DNA of 64,000 bases from Liolophura sinensis (GCF_032854445.1 NC_088297.1:14313335-14377334), one strand, 5' to 3'; shown: positions 46,555-56,529, counted from the stretch's first letter. A program made the numbers and translations. Notes: generated by a model from the letters alone, not told the origin.

Positions 46555-46583
46555 ATGTCAGTTAGAACCCTGTTATTCTCAGG
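46555..46583 (-). repeat. Right terminal inverted repeat of transposon
   Basis: Reverse complement of the left end with a single mismatch in 29 bp. It is followed directly by the second TCGCGA copy. Confidence 0.9.
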
Positions 46584-46739
46584 TCGCGACATGTTAACCG
46601 TCTAGACCACTCGACCAACAGGCCTTCCAAATTTCAGCACTAGAATCTGTGCTATATTCAGAAAGTGGATTAATCCCTATTAACGATAATACTGTTACTT
46701 AATCCACTTTCTAAATGACATCTATACCTTGCTGTTTAT

Positions 46740-46855
46740 CTTCTCAGTGCTTTGTTTGAGTCTCCCATATACCCAACCCTATAATTTGATCCCAGGTGTA
46801 CTGACTTTGAGGCGGACGCTCTTAACATTAGATCACCGAAGCGGCCGTATAACCC
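46740..46855 (-). repeat. SINE head-like segment
   Basis: Contains TTTGATCCCAGG and AGGCGGACGCTCTTAAC...GATCACCGAAGCGG, resembling the tRNA-derived heads of the SINE copies at 540-640 and 56670-56715. It could be the displaced end of the copy at 43021-43254. Confidence 0.5.
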
Positions 46856-47118
46856 CAATATACATGTATAATACGTCAGAAAAACATCTTGTCCTTTCAA
46901 TTATCCCGCATCAGACAAAATACTCCGCTTTTCATTGGACAACAACGGTCACGTGGGGTACAGATAAATTATCGACTCCTCCAGATCACGTCAAATGTGA
47001 CTTCTTAGTAGGTGATCTCCCTTTGTTGGGATCCAACGATGGTCACATCGCTGACGCAATTCACCTATACCTCAGTTATCTGCACTGAAGTGATGGGTCT
47101 TTGCAGGATAAATTCGTT

Positions 47119-47232
47119 ACATGAGTACTCAGTAATAGGATTCGCAACTATATGGTGTCAATAATCCTCATATTAGAACATAAGGATTTTTGACACCATA
47201 TATTTGCGTATCCTATCACTGAGTAACCATGT
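47119..47232. repeat. Near-perfect hairpin, arms about 48 bp, loop about 14 bp
   Basis: TACTCAGTAATAGGATTCGC (left arm) pairs with GCGTATCCTATCACTGAGTA (right arm), and both continue through TATATGGTGTCAA/TTGACACCATATA to AATCCT/AGGATT. Only a handful of mismatches occur. It could be a tiny foldback (MITE-like) element or a hairpin-RNA source; no protein is coded. Confidence 0.9.
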
Positions 47233-47464
47233 TTTTATTTTTCGAAACTGGAAGATTCGAAAAGTCTTGTTTATAAGGTCTTTTTGTAATACGACCGACT
47301 TCAGGTCGGTCTTATATTATGGACTGGCTATTAATTTTGCCACTCTGCCCGTGTGATTGTCCGCCTGTCTTTGTGCTCTGGCCTCCCACAAGCTGAGAAC
47401 AATGCAAAGTGGGGAAGCTTTGTGTAAAGGATATAGTTTCTAAAATGTGATGAGGTATACTACA

Positions 47465-47560
47465 GCGGCCAGCATTATGGCGGGAGGAAACTGGACAATG
47501 CTGGCCGCCGTCGTATAAGTGAAATATTCTTGACTACGGCGTAAAACACCATAGTTCGTC
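47465..47560 (+). repeat. Palindromic SINE A junction fragment
   Basis: GCGGCCAGCATT (47465-47476) faces AATGCTGGCCGC (47497-47508). A small minus-oriented SINE core piece is fused to a plus-oriented one that ends CGGCGTAAAACACC. Confidence 0.8.
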
Positions 47561-48799
47561 TGAATGGTAACACTAAGATTTACGTGTGTATTAGGTGACA
47601 CATTCACTAAAGTATACAGAAATACGAAAGTTTTTTCTTCTTACTGTTATTTTCTTGCTATTTCTTGTAATTTCTTATTGAATGATATTTCTTACCGTTG
47701 ATCAAATGTTTTAATATTAGTTAACAATAAGGAATCCTAATGTTATTAGAAAATTGTTTGTCACTGATTCAGGAAAATTTGTACAGAATCGTGACGAAGA
47801 TAACAGAATTGCGCGTAACACCATTCACTTTCAAGAAAATAATCCGTTAAACTGAACACAGAGTGTTGTCCGAGTGATGCTAGAATGCATCAGATAATTC
47901 TGTTGTTGTAACAGATCATTCTGTTTTTATAATAGGTTATTCTGTTGAACATAGCACACATTTTCTGTTAATTCAACATCAAGAATGTATTTAAAAATAG
48001 GATATTATGTTGCAATATGAATGGAATCAATATGAATACAACAAACAGATTATTTTTTGGAATGTAGTTGCACATTCGTGCCTGTTGATGCGCGGGGGCG
48101 GAAAGAACCCTACCCCACCCCCAGAACACCCCCACACCCACCCCTACCACCACCATCATACTCTCAATCTTCTCTCTATCCATTTTTAGTATGCCAGAGT
48201 CTTTTCGGTATTCAACAAACCATGGGTCTTTTAGCTCTTTTTCCATGCGGAAAGCGAAAACACTTCCTAAAATAGCTTTATAACCCAGTTAAGACCATTC
48301 TAATAACAGACACCGCGGATTACGCCTTTTCCCAGAGAACCTATGAAGAAGTGTGCACACGAACGTCTTGTAGAGTAAATCAAATGTGTTAAGCGACAAC
48401 CAGTTTTCAACACCATCCCGTAGCCTAAAGTTTCCGATTTCACAAAATTCCCTCAAAGCGTTTTATGGCCAGTCGGTGGCGATAGATTTGACCATGATTT
48501 GTCGAAAGCTATCTGGAGTTCTGTTCAGGTGGTCAAACATTTCGCAGAACGGTCCATAAATTGTTGTCAACTCTTCTCGATGCTCGATAGATGGTCGACT
48601 TGTAAGCAAGAAACTAAATCTGCCCGCGGCGTTTGGAACGGTTTCCACAGCCACCAGAAGAAGCCGTCAGTCAGTTCATCACCATGGATGATTGGCAGTT
48701 GTGAGTGGCATCTCGGAGGAACTGACGTCTTGCGCGTGCCTTTGCAGACCCAGCAACCAATCACGACACTGGATGTGCTTTTAGGTACGCGTGGCGGCT
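47561..48799. other. No gene seen
   Basis: C-rich tract at 48105-48160. Overlapping frames on both strands at 48460-48840 without family resemblance. Confidence 0.45.
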
Positions 48800-49275
48800 G
48801 TGATACATTTCATCTACGTCATCCGCACGCGGGATGACGTCGTAGACATCGAGCTTCCCACGAATTGATGCCGCTTGTGTTTACGGTTCCCGTTGTGCTG
48901 CCGCGGCAAACACGTGTTCTTCATTCTTTTCGTAAGAGATACTGATTATCATTGAACAAGAGAGAAAGGCCGACGGAAAAGTCAAAACTATCTCAATCCC
49001 AGCTTCTGAAGGCGGAAATATTTGCTGCGGGGAAAATAGCAGAAAATTAATAGCCCTGCCTTTCTGTATCTTCTCAGATTTGTGTAGTGTTCCGAATCAG
49101 GGTGTTTCATATACAGCATGGATATACCTCTTCGAGGCTATGAACTGAACACAGTTACAGGCTCTGCGTGGGCTGTAGATATTGTTTTGTCGCTGCGATG
49201 AGCCGTACAAATTAGACTGAAGGCACTATCCACGCAACGCCCCTGTTACAAGATGGCGCTTCAATTAAACGTGTA
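48800..49275. promoter_or_regulatory. Possible promoter region (CRE-like palindrome, E-box, YY1-like ATG)
   Basis: CTACGTCATCC (48814-48824) and GGGATGACGTCGTAG (48830-48844) form an inverted pair of CRE-type TGACG sites. AACACGTGTT (about 48907) is an E-box palindrome. CAAGATGGCGCT at about 49251 matches the YY1-type start-site motif. The region is CpG-rich with no coding potential that I trust. The promoter call is inference; no downstream gene was recognised. Confidence 0.3.
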
Positions 49276-49429
49276 CTGTCGATGCATATCAGTAGATGAC
49301 GTCTTCAGATAGGCTGAAGGTTACAAATTTTCTTGAATTATTGGTTAATTTATCAGTAACGTCTGCCCAACTTGAAGTGTGTTTACATACATATATCTAC
49401 ACACGCACTGAATACAAGAGTAAGTGAAA

Positions 49430-49566
49430 GTAGGCGAGGTCTGCCAATAGTCTGCGGATGGTTGTGGACTCCCCCCGAGCTTCGCCCGGTTTCCTTTCAC
49501 CATATTGCTGGCCGCCGTCGACAAGTGAAATATTCTTGGGTACGACGTAAAACACCAATCAAATAC
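49430..49566 (+). mobile_element. SINE A, 5'-truncated
   Basis: From GCGAGGTCTGCCAATAGTCT to ACGACGTAAAACACCAATCA; tRNA head absent. Confidence 0.88.
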
Positions 49567-49646
49567 ATTGCTCCCGATCAATACGTTTCGCCTGAGAAAT
49601 CTCCTGACTTATAGGAGTATCCGAAGTGGCTTGACTTGAACAATAG

Positions 49647-49945
49647 TGAGTGAGTGAGTGCTTGGGGTTTAACGTCGTACTTAACAATTAACGACGAAGG
49701 AATCCTTAGAATGCATGAAATGTGCCTTCTGGCTGCAGGACGGATTTCCACCGCTCTTTTATCTACTGCTGCTTCACTGACACGCCCTAACGAAGGCAAG
49801 TAAGCTGCCCCACCGAGACATTATACTGATATGGGTCAACCAATCGTTGCACTATCCCCTTCACGCGGAACGCCAAGCTAGGAAGTTGCAACTTCCTCTT
49901 TTCAAATCTTAGGTGTGACTCGACCAAGGATTCCGAGCTTAAACC
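49647..49945 (-). mobile_element. SINE B, most of its length
   Basis: GTGAGTGAGTGAGTGCTTGG, AACGTCGTACTTAACAATTA, GAAGGAATCCTTAGAATGCA and GTGTGACTCGACCAAGGATT; the A-box end is missing. Confidence 0.9.
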
Positions 49946-50164
49946 CTGTAGTCCTTCGTTCATTCTTATATCTTTTCGCTGACATTTTGTGGCCAGGTTG
50001 GTAACTATTTATTACACACACATTTCAAGAGAACTAGCGCTCGTTTCACAAAGCGCACGTGACTTCCATAGCGACCAGTATTGTAGGTATTAACTAGCCA
50101 TGGCAGTTACGTGAACTTAGCGCTACGTGCGCTGTGTGAACTGGGGTTCAGTTGTCCATTCAGA

Positions 50165-50430
50165 GAGAGGCCTACGTGGCAGAAGGGCCTAGCACGCCAG
50201 CGCCGCGCAATGACCTCGGAGCCTGTCACCAACGCGGTCGCTGTGAGTTCAAGTACAGCTCATGCTGGCTTCAGTCTCGTACGTGGGAAGATCTGCCTAC
50301 AATCTGCGGATGGTCGCGGATTTCCCCCGAGCTGTGCATGGTTTCCTCCCACCATAATGCTGGCCGCCGTCGTATGAGTGAAATATTCTCGAGTACGGCG
50401 TAAAACACCAATCAAGCAAATAAATAAATT
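50165..50430 (+). mobile_element. SINE A, full length
   Basis: Head AGGGCCTAGCACGCCAGCGC, B-box GCTGTGAGTTCAAGTACAGC, core with GAGCTGTGCATGGTTTCCTC, and tail AAATAAATAAATTAATT. It retains many CpGs, unlike copies in the CAP introns. Confidence 0.92.
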
Positions 50431-50484
50431 AATTCAGCTGAGGGTCGTGTCGTCATTATACAGGAAAAGGTACTCCATTTACAT

Positions 50485-50735
50485 TTTCCGCTTCGGGGGC
50501 GGTAGATCCAGGGTTAGTCCTGGGTCGGGTCACACCTAAGACCATAAAAGAGGAAGTTGTAACTCCCTCGCTTAGTAAGTCAACTTAATTAGTGAAGCAG
50601 CACTCGATAAAAGAACGGTGGAAATCCGTCCTGCAACAAGGAGGCACATTACACATATATGCACTCTTCATATGACTGAAAAATTGTTAAGTACGATGTT
50701 AAACCGCAAGCACTCATTCACTCAACGACCTGTAT
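50485..50735 (+). mobile_element. SINE B, head to tail with internal deletion
   Basis: GGGGGCGGTAGATCCAGGGT head/B-box, CCTGGGTCGGGTCACACCTA, a jump near 50575, then AACGGTGGAAATCCGTCCTG and a GCAAGCACTCATTCACTCAA tail. It lies just after the SINE A copy at 50165-50430. Confidence 0.88.
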
Positions 50736-50742
50736 TATCCTC

Positions 50743-50812
50743 TCCTTTTCAGCAGTATCCTCTCCTTTTCAGCAGTATCCTCTCCTTTTCAGCAGTTTTC
50801 TCTCTTTTTCAG
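50743..50812 (+). repeat. 20-bp tandem repeat, 3.5 copies
   Basis: The unit is TCCTCTCCTTTTCAGCAGTA, pyrimidine-rich with CAG. It resembles a run of 3' splice sites, but no exon follows. Confidence 0.9.
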
Positions 50813-53800
50813 TGCTTGATAACAATTCAACAAACTTCTAGTAATTCAAGCATTTCAAGAACCAGTGAGGATACTTGTCTTTAAAATATGTCTTTAATAT
50901 GAATATTATTCGGTTAAAAACGCAACTATACTACATATCTATGTCATGCAACAGTCTCATACTGTAGGGTAGGTTATTTTATAGTCTTAAAGAAGGGAAA
51001 ATAGGAGTTAAGTTACATTTATACATATACTTCGTCCATGCAAACACACGCACGTGTAATTCAACTAGACAGACAGGTATACCGTTAGTATCTATAGGCG
51101 TCGACACAGACATTCGTTTCACTATTTATTCCGCATTCGTAAACCTTTGAAAATATTTTTAAACCTTAAAATCAAAATCTTCTAAATTATATGTCATTTT
51201 TAAAGTTTTAAAATATAAAGTTTTAAAAATGATTTAATGGCTTTGAAAATCTTTTGCAAACCGTCAAAAATGGCATTTGGTTGCAAAGCTTTAAAAATGA
51301 ATATCAAAGCTTTCAATTGAACACACAAAATAAATAGAAAAACAGCACCCCATAATCCTCAGACATAATTTACCTTCCAGGAGATTTGTTCTTCGGACAT
51401 GTCACTAGTGGAATGCTGACTAGATAGCGGGCGGAAAGTCGTATGCCGAAAATGCCTCTTAAAACAGGGATGGCCATATATACAAGGATGTAGATAACAA
51501 AACAGACATTCCTACACCAGTCATTAACCAAAAATTGGTGTTCTGGACCAATAGTACAAAACTAGTTTCCAAAACAACGCTCGACCTAACCCGTCAAAGA
51601 ACAAGGGAAGAGTGTTATGTAAGACATTATTAGAACATGCGCAGAGGAGCAGTTAGCAGGAAAGTGCAATAAACATTCTTGGTTCATAAACTATAGCTTC
51701 TCAAGAAAATACCACAGTAGTTTGTGTAGTTTGAAACTATTCCACGCGGTGTAGGCGTTCTGGCGTAAAATCGTTTAATGGTCGGCTTCTTGTCGGTATG
51801 AACTTTATTACTTAACCACAACCGTATCTGTTTAAAAGAGGGATGGAGTTTGGGGTATATAATAGGTCTGTAAAAGACGTTTTGAAAAGAGAAACCTAGT
51901 GCTGACGGAATTGGGTACGACTCATTTACGCTTTTCGATGCCCTATTTACAGATTTCGGGCACTTTTCACATTCTCCCGTTCTTCAGAAGCACGTGCGTT
52001 ATGCGTGCCCAACGTTCGTCCTAATTAGCATTTGGAAGTTCTATCTCAAATCTTGTCGCAGTTCAGCAATTTATGGTGTAGTCTGAGCCAAGCTTTGCCC
52101 CATAGTAACTAACCTTAACAGTGATTTATTTATCAGTTTACGACCAGTCCACCCCTCCCTTTACCACACCCTCATCATTGCAAAGCTTCCCTGCTCCGTT
52201 TCTGACTCCCTGTAACTCGTCATATACCTACTTTATTTCCAACCAACATCCTAAATGCTTTAGTAATTTCAGCGTATACGAAGTACTGATAAAACAGTAT
52301 ACGAGTGCTTTGCAAAGAATAGCTCAAAAAACATAAATAAGACAGGCGCAATTCACGCAATGTAGGTCTACATCATTCAGAGCACTGTGGATGGATGCTG
52401 TTGGTAAGGGTCAAAGGTCACTCGCACGCCCAGAGTTCCTCGAGGATTCAAATGGACCATGACTGATGCAATCTATCGTATCATTGATACAGGACCATTT
52501 GAATCACGTGGTCCAATGTACTTTAGTCCAATGTCGACCTGACCTGGTGGGTAAAAGACGATATATGTGATACTTATGTTCTTTGAAGTTCATACCCACA
52601 TCTGTCATCTTTTTCACTATCAGCAGGCGAGTATTCACGAGCCAAAATCCACACTCTTCACTGCGCATGCGCCGCCCCATCATTGCTTTGCGAGAGCACG
52701 AATGTCATGTTTTAGATGAAACTGCGACCTCGGCGACCGTAACAGGAAGTTTGCGGTTTGTTAAAAGCATGACCTTGGGGGAAGGGGTATGGGAGGGCGG
52801 TATGGGGGGTGGGGGGTGGTGGGTATCGGGGCCGGTATGGGGGTGGGGGGGGGGGGGCTGAAAATCAGTATAGTATCACTATTTAGGCCTGTAAATAACT
52901 ATGCTTGACTTGAAAACACCGCTTCTGAGTTATTGTTGGCTCTTCTCAGAGTCGTTGGGTGGTAACACATGTTGTTCAGTCGTCGTCGTCGTTCTTGTTC
53001 ATTCACGATGCTATCGTCATGCGACGGCGTGATCTCGTAAGGCTCTGTTGATCATACTTTCTAACTTTCCTGTATATAGCCTGTTACTGGAGAATTTATA
53101 TTCATAATGAATTTCCAGTCCCCGTTTTACGGTATGGCATCGGCTTTTCTTTGTCGAGGTGATTTTGCAGTCAATACTCCCTCCCAACTTCGGCAGTTCA
53201 TGTCAAGTACTCCCCGATTCTTGGAAATACTGACGTTAGCAGGGCCTTACCTGGAGTCTACTTATTTATAAACAGAAACATTCAGATAGCACAATATATC
53301 CAAGTGAAATACTATCACAGGTTTGTCAGCGTGCATAAATAGGCCTACATCATTTACATGTATATCGCCCCCAGCGCAATCTGTTTAAATGTTTGCGTTT
53401 TCCCCGTAGTTGGACAACCCCTTTTGGAGCCTGAACTTGGTATAGTGTCTGTAGTTGATGCAAGGCTGAAGGGCGTCGCCAGGTGTTAAAGCGTAGTCGA
53501 ACTTAGAACTGTTACACCACCATGCCACAAGCTATACATACGCACAATACGACTGATGATACATTAGAAATGAAGAAAATAATACGTATGAGCAAGCATT
53601 TCTTCGTTCAGTTGCACCTGGTATCTCAGGGCTCTATACTGCTGCTTGAAACAACAAAAACACGACGGACATGCCACATGGGTACCAGTGTGCACGTAAT
53701 CCCGTATATGTTTCAAAAGGCTAACATATGCAAACTAATGTAGAATACAACTGTAGTTTGTCCGGGGTGTGTATTTCTGTCGACTGATGCCGTCTCTCTG

Positions 53801-53904
53801 ATCACCTGCAGAGCTACAGGAACAGTCTGCCGCGTGTCCTGCTGTAATCAAGCTCACTGTCAGGCGGGGATCACGTGACCATAAAGGTCTTCGATCGAAA
53901 ACTG
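50813..53904. other. No gene seen
   Basis: Degenerate AAAGTTTTAAAAATG-type repeats at 51130-51320. An 11-bp inverted repeat GATTCAAATGG/CCATTTGAATC at 52445 and 52494. G-rich tract at 52777. Short GTC repeat at 52979. Confidence 0.45.
52777..52857 (+). repeat. G-rich tract with G-quadruplex potential
   Basis: Many separate runs of three or more G, including GGGGGGTGGGGGGTGG, ending in a run of 13 G. Several G4 motifs fit. It is intergenic. Confidence 0.85.
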
Positions 53905-54127
53905 TCATCGATTACGGTACTCGAGAATATTTCACTTTTACGACGGCGATCAGCATTGTGTTGGGAGGAAACCGGACAGGGCCCGCTAAGGAAACCCCAC
54001 ACCATTGGCAGGTTGCTGGCATAACTTCCCATGTACACCTGGAGAGGAAGGCAGCATGAGCTCGACCTCAACTCACAGCGACGTCATTGGTGATCATTGC
54101 GCTGCGCCGGCGCGCTAAACAAATCGG
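53905..54127 (-). mobile_element. SINE A, near full length, tail lost
   Basis: GTACTCGAGAATATTTCACT, GACGGCGATCAGCATTGTGT, CTCGACCTCAACTCACAGCG B-box region and GCGCTGCGCCGGCGCGCTAA head. Confidence 0.88.
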
Positions 54128-54316
54128 TCCCCGACTTTACTGAGATTGGGTATATATTCAGTCCACACTATAGAAACAAAAAGGCCCACACCGGTGAGGT
54201 TTATAGCATCGTGTGAAGAAACGGGAAGTAACTAAGAACCAAATATGATTAACAGCCTACTATATTTCCATGTGACTGATTGGAATGTACTGTAACAGAG
54301 ATTATAACCTCCTGCG

Positions 54317-54334
54317 CCCCCCCCCCCCCCCCCA
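54317..54334 (+). repeat. C homopolymer
   Basis: About 17 consecutive C. Confidence 0.95.
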
Positions 54335-54689
54335 CCGCCTTCCCCACAAGACACATACCTCGTCAAATTCGATTTTTCTTACATTTTCCCTCTTAAATTC
54401 AGGGACCTAAAGCAAATATAAAGGCCTATATCCACAGAGCGTTTAATCAAAAATGCAATAGTGTAATTCTGGATCAATTCCCATTGTTCTTTGCGACGAA
54501 ATTCATCCCTATCCAAGATGCATAGAACCTAAATGCAAACTTGGACTGAAATTTAATTCCAGGGTACATCAGCGTGTTTGCATCTACATTTGCTACAAAC
54601 CGTTGTACAATGACAACATTTGACAAAAGATTACAGGAATAGCGCAGACATATGTTTTTGTGTATTTACACATGGCACTTTGCTGTTTC

Positions 54690-54842
54690 ATATTCGCGTC
54701 GCAACCTGCGGATGCATGGCCGTGCATAGGCTTCCCTCGGGCTCTGCCGGATTTCCTCCCACCATAAAACTGGTCCCTGTCGTATAAGTGAAACATTCTT
54801 TGATGGCAACGTAAAACAGCAATCAGCTTAATATATAAATTT
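54690..54842 (+). mobile_element. SINE A, 5'-truncated
   Basis: GCAACCTGCGGATGCATGGC through TTTCCTCCCACCATAAAACT to GGCAACGTAAAACAGCAATC. Confidence 0.85.
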
Positions 54843-55249
54843 TACTGGCACCCGAGTTAACCCAGTTAATCACTGTAGCATCGTAGATGGCGTGGTAAAT
54901 TCGTTTTAGAAAGATGAGGGAACATAGCGAGTACGTTAATGGTTTACGTCTGCGGATATATAGCATGTCTTTGAACCTTAATCAGACTATTGATAAAAAT
55001 AAAGCACTCGATGTTGTAGTATTGCAGTCATTCAGCTAACGATTTCCTACCCACTATAATTGTTGGGGTCGGGTTGCAGTTCAGTTCAACAACTGAAACA
55101 CACCTAAACCTATAAAAAAGTAAAAATGAGAGAACGAGAAATATGCAGTCTATTCCAGTTTTCTCTATCAACTTTAGACACGAAAGAAATGGCACAAAAT
55201 GTATCCCGAATATTACGAAAGGCAAACTTCAACGAATCTGGATGGCCCT

Positions 55250-55385
55250 TGGTCTGATTTGACTGACTGGTGTTTTACGTCGCACTGAAGAATATTTAAC
55301 TTACGCGACGGCGATCAGCATTATGGTGGGTGGAAATCGGGTTAGAGCCCGGGGGAAACCCACGGCCATCCGCATGTTGGTGATG
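55250..55385 (-). mobile_element. SINE A, 5'-truncated
   Basis: ACTGGTGTTTTACGTCGCAC, GCGACGGCGATCAGCATTAT, ACCCACGGCCATCCGCATGT; no head. Confidence 0.85.
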
Positions 55386-56079
55386 GTGCTTGGAAGCTCA
55401 TCTATTGGCTGCGATAGTATAGATGCAGTTTCGCTGCTTCAGCCATACGTCACGTTTTTCAATCCAAAAGTATTGGAGAAACGTTTATTATGAATTGCAC
55501 TCATGCATGTGTCGTCTAAAGTTTTCAAAAAAATTTGTTTGTCTCCGGTATCCTCTTATATTATAGGAATGTTTGTGTGCATATTTATAGTGCCGTCTCA
55601 ACATAACGCCGTGTTGTTGACACCGGACAGACAAGTACTGGGTCTGTTTCGTATTGAACATTCTTGCGTCTTTCCAACATTATTGAAAAAATGCTTCTCT
55701 TTGTGTACATCGTCTAAATTTCGTACTTTACATACTTTTTCAGCTATGTGGTGTTTCTTGTTAATGTTGTTTTTGGGAATTGGCCTTGCGATTATTGACC
55801 ACAAACGTCCATTTCTGGTGGACAGCTGGCAATCGACTATACGGTGCGTCATACGAGAAAAGTACAAAAGATTACTCACTTCAAATTCCTTGAATATAGC
55901 TAGACTTGTTTCACTGATCGCTTGAGGTTTTCTTTAATGACATACAAAAGAATTTCATTTATTCGATGGCAACCGTACACGTTAAGGGTGGAGGAAGTGT
56001 CCTGGGTAAACAACGGACCTTGAGAAGTTACTCTGTCAAACTTTTCACTACTTATACTGGTGGAAGGCAATAGGTGTTT
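55386..56079. other. 140-codon open frame, no family recognised
   Basis: A frame from 55503 to 55925 (+) begins MHVSSKVFKKICLSPV, with two hydrophobic stretches. No splice, promoter or homology support; part of it weakly matches noncoding sequence at 41800. I treat it as chance or a decayed repeat. Confidence 0.3.
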
Positions 56080-56334
56080 ATGGCTAACTTTAACGTCTTG
56101 CTTAACAATTTTTCAGTCATTCGGTATGTGTACATGTACTGTGTTTTCTTATGGCAAGGTCACCAAAGTGCAGTCGCCACTGAAGTAACATGCCGAAGAC
56201 ACCAGATATGACACCCTAATCAGTCCTTGGTCCTAACCTCTCAGTGAAGAGCACAAAGCAAAGCAACAACAAATATCATTTTTGAAGTATTTGGTATCAC
56301 AGACCCAGATTGGATGCCAGGTCGCCCGACCTCG
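56080..56334 (-). mobile_element. SINE B2-type variant
   Basis: Shares AACAATTTTTCAGTCATTCG with SINE B but then has AAGTGCAGTCGCCACTGAAG, CACCAGATATGACACCC and TCACAGACCCAGATTGGATG. A second copy is at 39985-40275. Confidence 0.78.
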
Positions 56335-56528
56335 AGTGAGCGAGTGAGTGTTTGGAGTTTAAGGCCGTACTGAACAATTTTTCAGTCATGTGATGACGAA
56401 GGAATCCTTAGAGGCCCGATTTCGCTCTGACCATTAAAGTTCAGCGCTGAGCGCCAAGCGAGGCAACAAGTACCATTTTAAAAGTCTTTGGTATGATTCG
56501 AACCAGGTTTGATCCAAGCTCTCCCTAC
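56335..56528 (-). mobile_element. SINE B variant
   Basis: GAGCGAGTGAGTGTTTGGAG, GACGAAGGAATCCTTAGAGG, then a jump to GAGCGCCAAGCGAGGCAACA and GATTCGAACCAGGTTTGATC. Confidence 0.82.
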
Positions 56529-56529
56529 T

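Larger units (their letters stand above)
43374..46583 (-). mobile_element. 3.2-kb DNA transposon with TIRs, DUF7869-like transposase
   Basis: The outer 24 bp at each end are perfect inverted repeats beginning CCTGAGAATAACAGGG; similarity continues about 5 bp further with one mismatch. TCGCGA directly flanks both ends (43368-43373 and 46584-46589), a 6-bp target duplication that is itself a palindrome. Inside is one two-exon minus-strand gene with a DDE-like protein, and several subterminal copies of TAGAACCNTGTTA. I do not recognise the superfamily. The 6-bp duplication and insertion in tRNA-like sequence recall the Dada superfamily (6-7 bp duplications, integration in snRNA/tRNA genes), but membership is inference. 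The element is intact at both ends, but its gene carries a frameshift. Confidence 0.88.
43269..46725 (-). mobile_element. Interrupted tRNA-like foldback element (about 241 bp without the transposon)
   Basis: The parts outside the transposon (43269-43373 and 46590-46725) join into a unit with an A-box-like TGGTCGAGTGG (minus, 46617-46607) and a B-box-like GGTTCGAAACC (minus, 43328-43318). These are the two internal pol III promoter boxes of tRNA genes. A 23-bp perfect inverted repeat (43281-43303 / 46627-46649) and an outer 11-bp one (43269-43279 / 46686-46696) embrace the tRNA-like core. The 14-bp direct repeat ACCTTGCTGTTTAT (43255-43268 and 46726-46739) looks like its target duplication. 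It may be a tRNA-derived SINE with palindromic flanks, or a MITE that captured a tRNA-like sequence. Confidence 0.7.

Noticed and set aside
43374-46583. Assignment to PiggyBac, Tc1/mariner or hAT
   Set aside because: The target duplication is TCGCGA (6 bp), not TTAA, TA or 8 bp, and the protein lacks the motifs of those families.
46729-47088. 119-codon frame (+)
   Set aside because: It starts at the 14-bp target duplication and crosses a SINE head; no coding signature.
48463-48837. Overlapping frames on both strands (63, 65 and 112 codons)
   Set aside because: Three mutually overlapping frames without homology; more likely CpG-rich noncoding DNA.
55503-55925. 140-codon frame (+) and 93-codon frame on the other strand
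   Set aside because: No recognised family, no gene context, and part looks like a decayed repeat; kept only as a note.
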